A stretch of DNA of 8,876 nucleotides, from positions 1 through 8,876 of the forward strand of contig CAVGRR010000065.1 of the NCBI GenBank assembly GCA_963631655.1, read 5' to 3'. Shown here piece after piece: positions 5,834 to 8,876 of this stretch (positions are counted from its first letter, which is position 1; each line of letters begins with the position of its first letter). A program made the translations under genes and the position numbers. The notes beneath the pieces are model-generated. The model made no database searches and was not told the origin of the DNA. It worked only from the letters and a program-made list of their open reading frames with translations. This DNA is from Methanomethylophilus sp963631655. GTDB taxonomy: Archaea > Thermoplasmatota > Thermoplasmata > Methanomassiliicoccales > Methanomethylophilaceae.

Positions 5834-6358
5834 ATGAAGAAGGCGCTGGTGGTCGTAGATTATCAAAAGGACTTCGTCGACGGTGCATTGGGCAGCGCGG
5901 ATGCACTGGCGCTCGAAGATCCCCTTTACAGAAAGGTCGCAGAGGCCCTTGACGGGGGCGAGGCCGTATTCTTCACCATGGACACGCACGGCCCCGATTA
6001 CAGCAGTACGAACGAAGGAAGACACATCCCCGTGCCGCACTGCATAAAGGACACCGAAGGCTGGCGGATCTTCGGAAGACTGGAGGAACTGTCCTGTAAA
6101 GCGGAGATCTTCTGCAAGGACACCTTCGGCAGTATCGCCCTCGCAGAAAGACTTTCAGAGGGAGGTTTCGACCGCATCGAACTGTGCGGTGTCGCCACCA
6201 ACATCTGTGTGGCGGTGAACGCGGCACTGATAAGATCGTTCCTTCCGGAAGCTGAGATCGTCATCGATCCGAAGCTCGTCGCATCTTATGACCGCGGTCT
6301 CGGTGAAGCTGCACTAAACGTGATGGGATCGTTCTGCATCGACATCAAAAACGAATGA
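5834..6358 (+). CDS. Isochorismatase-fold cysteine hydrolase, nicotinamidase-like
   Basis: A 174-residue cytoplasmic enzyme of the isochorismatase/nicotinamidase superfamily. The Asp-Lys-Cys triad is visible: Asp9 (VVVDYQKDF), Lys95 (FCKDTFGS) and Cys125 in GVATNICVAV, the cis-peptide motif that forms the oxyanion hole. A likely metal site is Asp50 and His52 (TMDTH) plus His69 (VPVPHC-like context, here IPVPHC). The segment PDYSSTNEGRHIPVPHC replaces the usual second His of classical PncA, so nicotinamide is the likely but unproved substrate. If so, it makes nicotinate for NAD salvage. The start at 5834 is supported by GAGGT (5824-5828), which overlaps the previous stop codon and lies five bases before the ATG. 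Upstream extension of the frame runs through the zinc-ribbon gene and is not real. It is convergent with the DUF5685 gene, 17 bases away. Confidence 0.88.
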   Translation: MKKALVVVDYQKDFVDGALGSADALALEDPLYRKVAEALDGGEAVFFTMDTHGPDYSSTNEGRHIPVPHCIKDTEGWRIFGRLEELSCKAEIFCKDTFGSIALAERLSEGGFDRIELCGVATNICVAVNAALIRSFLPEAEIVIDPKLVASYDRGLGEAALNVMGSFCIDIKNE

Positions 6359-6375
6359 CCCAGACGGTCGGATCT

Positions 6376-7290
6376 TCAGTATGTCGATACCCTGTCCTTA
6401 CGGCGTTCGAGAGCATTCTTGACGCTCATCTTGGCCGCTCCGCGCCCGGAAATGGCGTTCTTGGCGGACTCCGGAATACCGAGGTAGACGATGTTGTCGG
6501 TGACCTCTTTCATGAACGCCATGCTCTTCCTAAGCTCCGCATAGGTGTCCTGAAGGTCTTTCAGTACGGAATTGGTCGTCTGGGCGATGTCGTAGAGGTT
6601 GTGCGCCATGTAATCCTCGCGGTTGATGAAACGGGGGCAGGCGCGGACGAACGGATTGTAGGTCCCGTCGCGGTAATCGTCCTCCAGATCGTCGATGGCA
6701 TCCATCACGTAAACGGCAGTGGTCAGACCTGTGTACAGTTTACGGAGCGGTTCTGAATCGTATTTCCCGGCTATATCCGAAAGGGGTTCCGTCAGTGCGT
6801 GGCCGAACACCTGACCCATGCGCACGGCATCGGTGCATCCGTCAGCCTCCAGTTTTCTCAACGCCTCGAATCCGTTGCCGACTATGCGGTCGTATTCGGG
6901 ATACTCGTTCTCTGCTTTGGAGATGGCCCTGCTGAGCACGAGATCGATTATCTGGGTCTTTATCGAAGGCTTGTCCACGCGGTCGTCGTAGAGCTCCCAT
7001 TTGGTGAGAAGGATGGTGTACGCCGCCATGCGTCTGAACAGTTCCTGATCGGTATACGGCTTACGGAAGACACATTTCCAGGACTTCGGGGTCTTCTCGA
7101 AAGAGTCGTCTCCATCCATGACCGCATTGAGGACAATCGTGTTGAAACACATGTCATAATTGACGGCTGCAGTTGAAACAAGACCGAACTGGTCCTTCAG
7201 CTGGTGGCAGGTCTCGCAGTAATACCTCTGGTAGGAATCGAGCTCCCTTGCAGTCAGGCGGGAGTACAGCGGGACCGTGTAGCCGAACAT
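6376..7290 (-). CDS. DUF5685-type protein of unknown function
   Basis: A 304-residue protein that I match from memory to DUF5685, a family common in Clostridia, by its start MFGYTVPLYSRLTARE and the motifs YYCETCHQLK (Cys25, Cys28), NYDMCF, WELYDDRVD and VMDAIDDLEDDYRDGTYNPF. It is predicted to be almost all helical, without a signal peptide or clear membrane helix. Two aspartate-rich motifs stand out: Asp102-Asp103-x-x-Asp106 and Asp197/Asp200/Asp201/Asp204/Asp205. Their spacing recalls the two metal-binding motifs of all-alpha prenyl-diphosphate synthase-like folds, but that is inference. The function is unknown. A TATA-like element about 25 bases before the ATG suggests a leaderless transcript. 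It is divergent from the MFS exporter and convergent with the nicotinamidase-like gene. The first residue is fixed by the conserved MFGY start of the family. Confidence 0.82.
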   Translation of the reverse strand: MFGYTVPLYSRLTARELDSYQRYYCETCHQLKDQFGLVSTAAVNYDMCFNTIVLNAVMDGDDSFEKTPKSWKCVFRKPYTDQELFRRMAAYTILLTKWELYDDRVDKPSIKTQIIDLVLSRAISKAENEYPEYDRIVGNGFEALRKLEADGCTDAVRMGQVFGHALTEPLSDIAGKYDSEPLRKLYTGLTTAVYVMDAIDDLEDDYRDGTYNPFVRACPRFINREDYMAHNLYDIAQTTNSVLKDLQDTYAELRKSMAFMKEVTDNIVYLGIPESAKNAISGRGAAKMSVKNALERRKDRVSTY

Positions 7291-7310
7291 CGAACCTTGT
7301 AGCCCCGCAT

Positions 7311-7320
7311 ACTTAAAAAA
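7311..7320 (-). promoter_or_regulatory. Probable TATA box for the DUF5685 gene
   Basis: On the minus strand TTTTTTAAGT is centred about 25 bases upstream of the ATG at 7290. No ribosome binding site precedes the ATG, so the mRNA is probably leaderless. Confidence 0.55.
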
Positions 7321-7327
7321 CAGTTGT

Positions 7328-7405
7328 ATCGGCCGATCGGGGATCCGTTCCGGTCAGAGACACCTGTGGTCTTAAAAGACCCAGATAGTTGATTTGTAAA
7401 CCAAC
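7328..7405. promoter_or_regulatory. Cluster of inverted repeats in the divergent promoter region
   Basis: Three dyads lie between the DUF5685 gene and the MFS exporter: ATCGGCCGAT (7328-7337, perfect), GGTCTT-AA-AAGACC (7368-7381, perfect arms) and GTTGATTT-GT-AAACCAAC (7388-7405, one mismatch pair). They have the size of operator sites for dimeric regulators. Which regulator, if any, binds them cannot be said. Confidence 0.4.
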
Positions 7406-7464
7406 GCCGGTCATTAAATAGGGCATTCAATTAATCCAATGTATTTTTCGGAAATTAGAAGGGC

Positions 7465-7474
7465 TTATATAAAA
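7465..7474 (+). promoter_or_regulatory. TATA box for the MFS exporter gene
   Basis: TTATATAAAA is a near-consensus archaeal TATA box. It predicts a transcription start near 7495 and a leader of about 17 bases that includes GGAG (7500-7503), eight bases before the ATG at 7512. Confidence 0.65.
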
Positions 7475-7511
7475 ATTAAGGTCTGAGGCTCCCTTCATCG
7501 GAGTACGAAAG

Positions 7512-8747
7512 ATGACCGAGATCGTAAAACAAAAACGTCTGTCACCAGGAGTGTTCCTCCTGCTCATTATCCTGCTAAGCTGTTTTGCACCCATCTCTAC
7601 AGATATGTATCTGCCTGCGTTGAGCACGATGGTTGAAGAACTGAACACCACCGAGTCAGTCATGAACATCACCCTTTACGGATTCATGCTGATGTTGGCC
7701 ATCTCTATGCTGGTCACCGGCCCTATCATTGATAAATACGGAAGGAAGAAGTTCCTCATCGGTTTCCTTGTCCTGTATATCATCGTGACCTTCGCGGCAG
7801 CATTTGCGAAATCCATCGAGGTCCTCATCATACTGAGGCTTCTCCAGGCATTCGGTTCCGGAGGGGTCATGACCATCTCCACCGCCTTTGTCAAGGATGC
7901 CTATTACGGTACCGCCATGACCAGGGCACTGAACATTGTGGCAATGATCGGAGTTCTGGGGCCTGTCATCGCACCAGTCGCAGGTGCCGCCCTTATCAGC
8001 ACCTGGGGCTGGAGGGAGACCTTCATCGCACCCGCCCTGTTCGGTGTGATCTGCCTTATCATCTCACTCTTCGTGACCGAGACCCTTCCTGAGGACCAGA
8101 GGGTCACCGGAGGTATGTCCGCCATGCTCAGCGGAATGAAAGGACTGTTCCGCGACCGTGCGTTCATGTCCTTCCTGATCATCATCTGCCTGTTCAACCT
8201 GCCTCTAATGGCATATCTCGCTGTATCCTCGTACGTATACGAGGACACTTTCGGATTCTCGGAGACAGAATATTCCCTCGTACTTGCCTGTGCGCTGATC
8301 TTCAGTATCATCATGATGTCTGTCATCAACAAGGTCACCTGCCATACAGTTAACAAGAAACTGATCCCGCTCTTCTTCGTGATCGGACTGATCGGTTCCG
8401 TGCTCATGTACGCGGTCGGCCATGACTCCTGGGTCACCTTCCTGGTCGCTTATCTGTTCCTGGTGACGGCGGGAGCAACCATCCGTCCATGGGGAATGAG
8501 TGTGCTGATGAGGAGCTATCCCGGAAACAGCGGAACCGTCTCCTCCATGATCAACTTTATGTTCTTCATGATGGCGACCATCGGAATGGTCCTCGCCACC
8601 GTGGACTCGGATTTCATCATGGTCCTCGGAGTCCTTTCCCTGGCGGTCTGCGTGCTCTACGTCATAATGTATCTGGCACTTGCGAAGATCGGGTTCTCCA
8701 AGATACGTCAGCTCGAAGGCACCGCGGCCGGAGACGACCTGCAGTAA
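7512..8747 (+). CDS. MFS multidrug efflux transporter, Bcr/CflA type
   Basis: A 411-residue polytopic membrane protein of the drug:H+ antiporter (DHA1) branch, with about twelve hydrophobic helices. The subgroup signature STDMYLPALS (residues 29-38) follows helix 1. The MFS loop motif GPIIDKYGRKK (70-80) lies between helices 2 and 3, RLLQAFGSG (109-117) is in helix 4, and the antiporter motif GPVIAPVAGAAL (150-161) is in helix 5. Length matches the Bcr/CflA family (about 390-410). The likely role is export of toxic compounds using the proton gradient; the substrate is unknown. A short basic start (KQKR) precedes helix 1, and the C-terminal tail is polar. The start is supported by GGAG eight bases upstream and by a good TATA box. 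It appears to be transcribed alone, with dyads upstream that may bind a regulator. These transporters are common in bacteria, so transfer is possible, but its codon use looks host-like. Confidence 0.9.
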   Translation: MTEIVKQKRLSPGVFLLLIILLSCFAPISTDMYLPALSTMVEELNTTESVMNITLYGFMLMLAISMLVTGPIIDKYGRKKFLIGFLVLYIIVTFAAAFAKSIEVLIILRLLQAFGSGGVMTISTAFVKDAYYGTAMTRALNIVAMIGVLGPVIAPVAGAALISTWGWRETFIAPALFGVICLIISLFVTETLPEDQRVTGGMSAMLSGMKGLFRDRAFMSFLIIICLFNLPLMAYLAVSSYVYEDTFGFSETEYSLVLACALIFSIIMMSVINKVTCHTVNKKLIPLFFVIGLIGSVLMYAVGHDSWVTFLVAYLFLVTAGATIRPWGMSVLMRSYPGNSGTVSSMINFMFFMMATIGMVLATVDSDFIMVLGVLSLAVCVLYVIMYLALAKIGFSKIRQLEGTAAGDDLQ

Positions 8748-8756
8748 AACTATTCC

Positions 8757-8784
8757 CAGGGGGCCGGGGGATCTGCTCCCCCTG
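8757..8784 (+). terminator. GC-rich hairpin after the MFS exporter gene
   Basis: CAGGGGG (8757-8763) pairs with CCCCCTG (8778-8784). An alternative pairing uses GGGGG at 8766-8770 with the same C-run. It lies ten bases past the stop codon. Only TGCCTCTAAATG-like sequence follows, without a T-run, so termination is plausible but unproved. Confidence 0.4.
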
Positions 8785-8876
8785 CCTCTAAATGACACCC
8801 ATGACGTGAAAACTGGTTGAGCCTATCCCACGGCGCTGATTTCGCCTTTCGCTCCGGCTAAAGCCTACGCGAATAG

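Noticed and set aside
8205..8798. Minus-strand open frame of 197 codons rich in His, Asp and Arg
   Set aside because: It is an antisense shadow of the MFS exporter, where hydrophobic codons read backwards give charged residues.
1..8876. A new multi-gene defence or biosynthetic system
   Set aside because: The genes lie in separate transcripts with unrelated functions; the only tight operon is the zinc-ribbon/hydrolase pair.

Overview
The window looks like the chromosome of a methanogenic archaeon of the order Methanomassiliicoccales, perhaps a gut or rumen relative of Methanomethylophilus. That placement is an inference. It rests on archaeal TATA boxes about 25 bases upstream of several start codons, AGGTG(A)-type ribosome binding sites, an FKBP-type prolyl isomerase of the archaeal long form, and a large surface protein with Listeria-Bacteroides (InlB-type) repeats. 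No marker gene such as mcr or rRNA is present to prove it.

Layout. Bases 1-1097 are the right part of an IS66-family insertion sequence, cut by the window edge. Bases 1165-3567 (minus) encode an 800-residue membrane-anchored exported protein with a transglutaminase-like catalytic domain, about four InlB-type repeats and a C-terminal membrane helix. A divergent promoter region separates it from a small unrecognised 78-residue protein (3667-3903). Next come the FKBP prolyl isomerase (4022-4720) and a tRNA-Arg(CCT) gene with encoded CCA (4792-4869). After the tRNA lies an AT-rich gap of about 520 bases with a three-copy 12-bp tandem repeat and an imperfect dyad. Then follows a two-gene operon (5388-6358) of a double zinc-ribbon protein and a nicotinamidase-like cysteine hydrolase. 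A convergent DUF5685-type protein lies at 6376-7290 (minus). A Bcr/CflA-type MFS drug exporter (7512-8747) is divergent from it across a promoter region rich in inverted repeats.

The genes do not form one pathway. Most look like independent one- or two-gene transcripts. Three starts (3667, 5388, 7290) appear leaderless, and four (3567, 4022, 5834, 7512) have a ribosome binding site. I found no defence system, CRISPR array or biosynthetic cluster. The items most worth a second look are the DUF5685 protein with two aspartate-rich motifs, the transglutaminase/InlB-repeat surface protein, and the gap after the tRNA.
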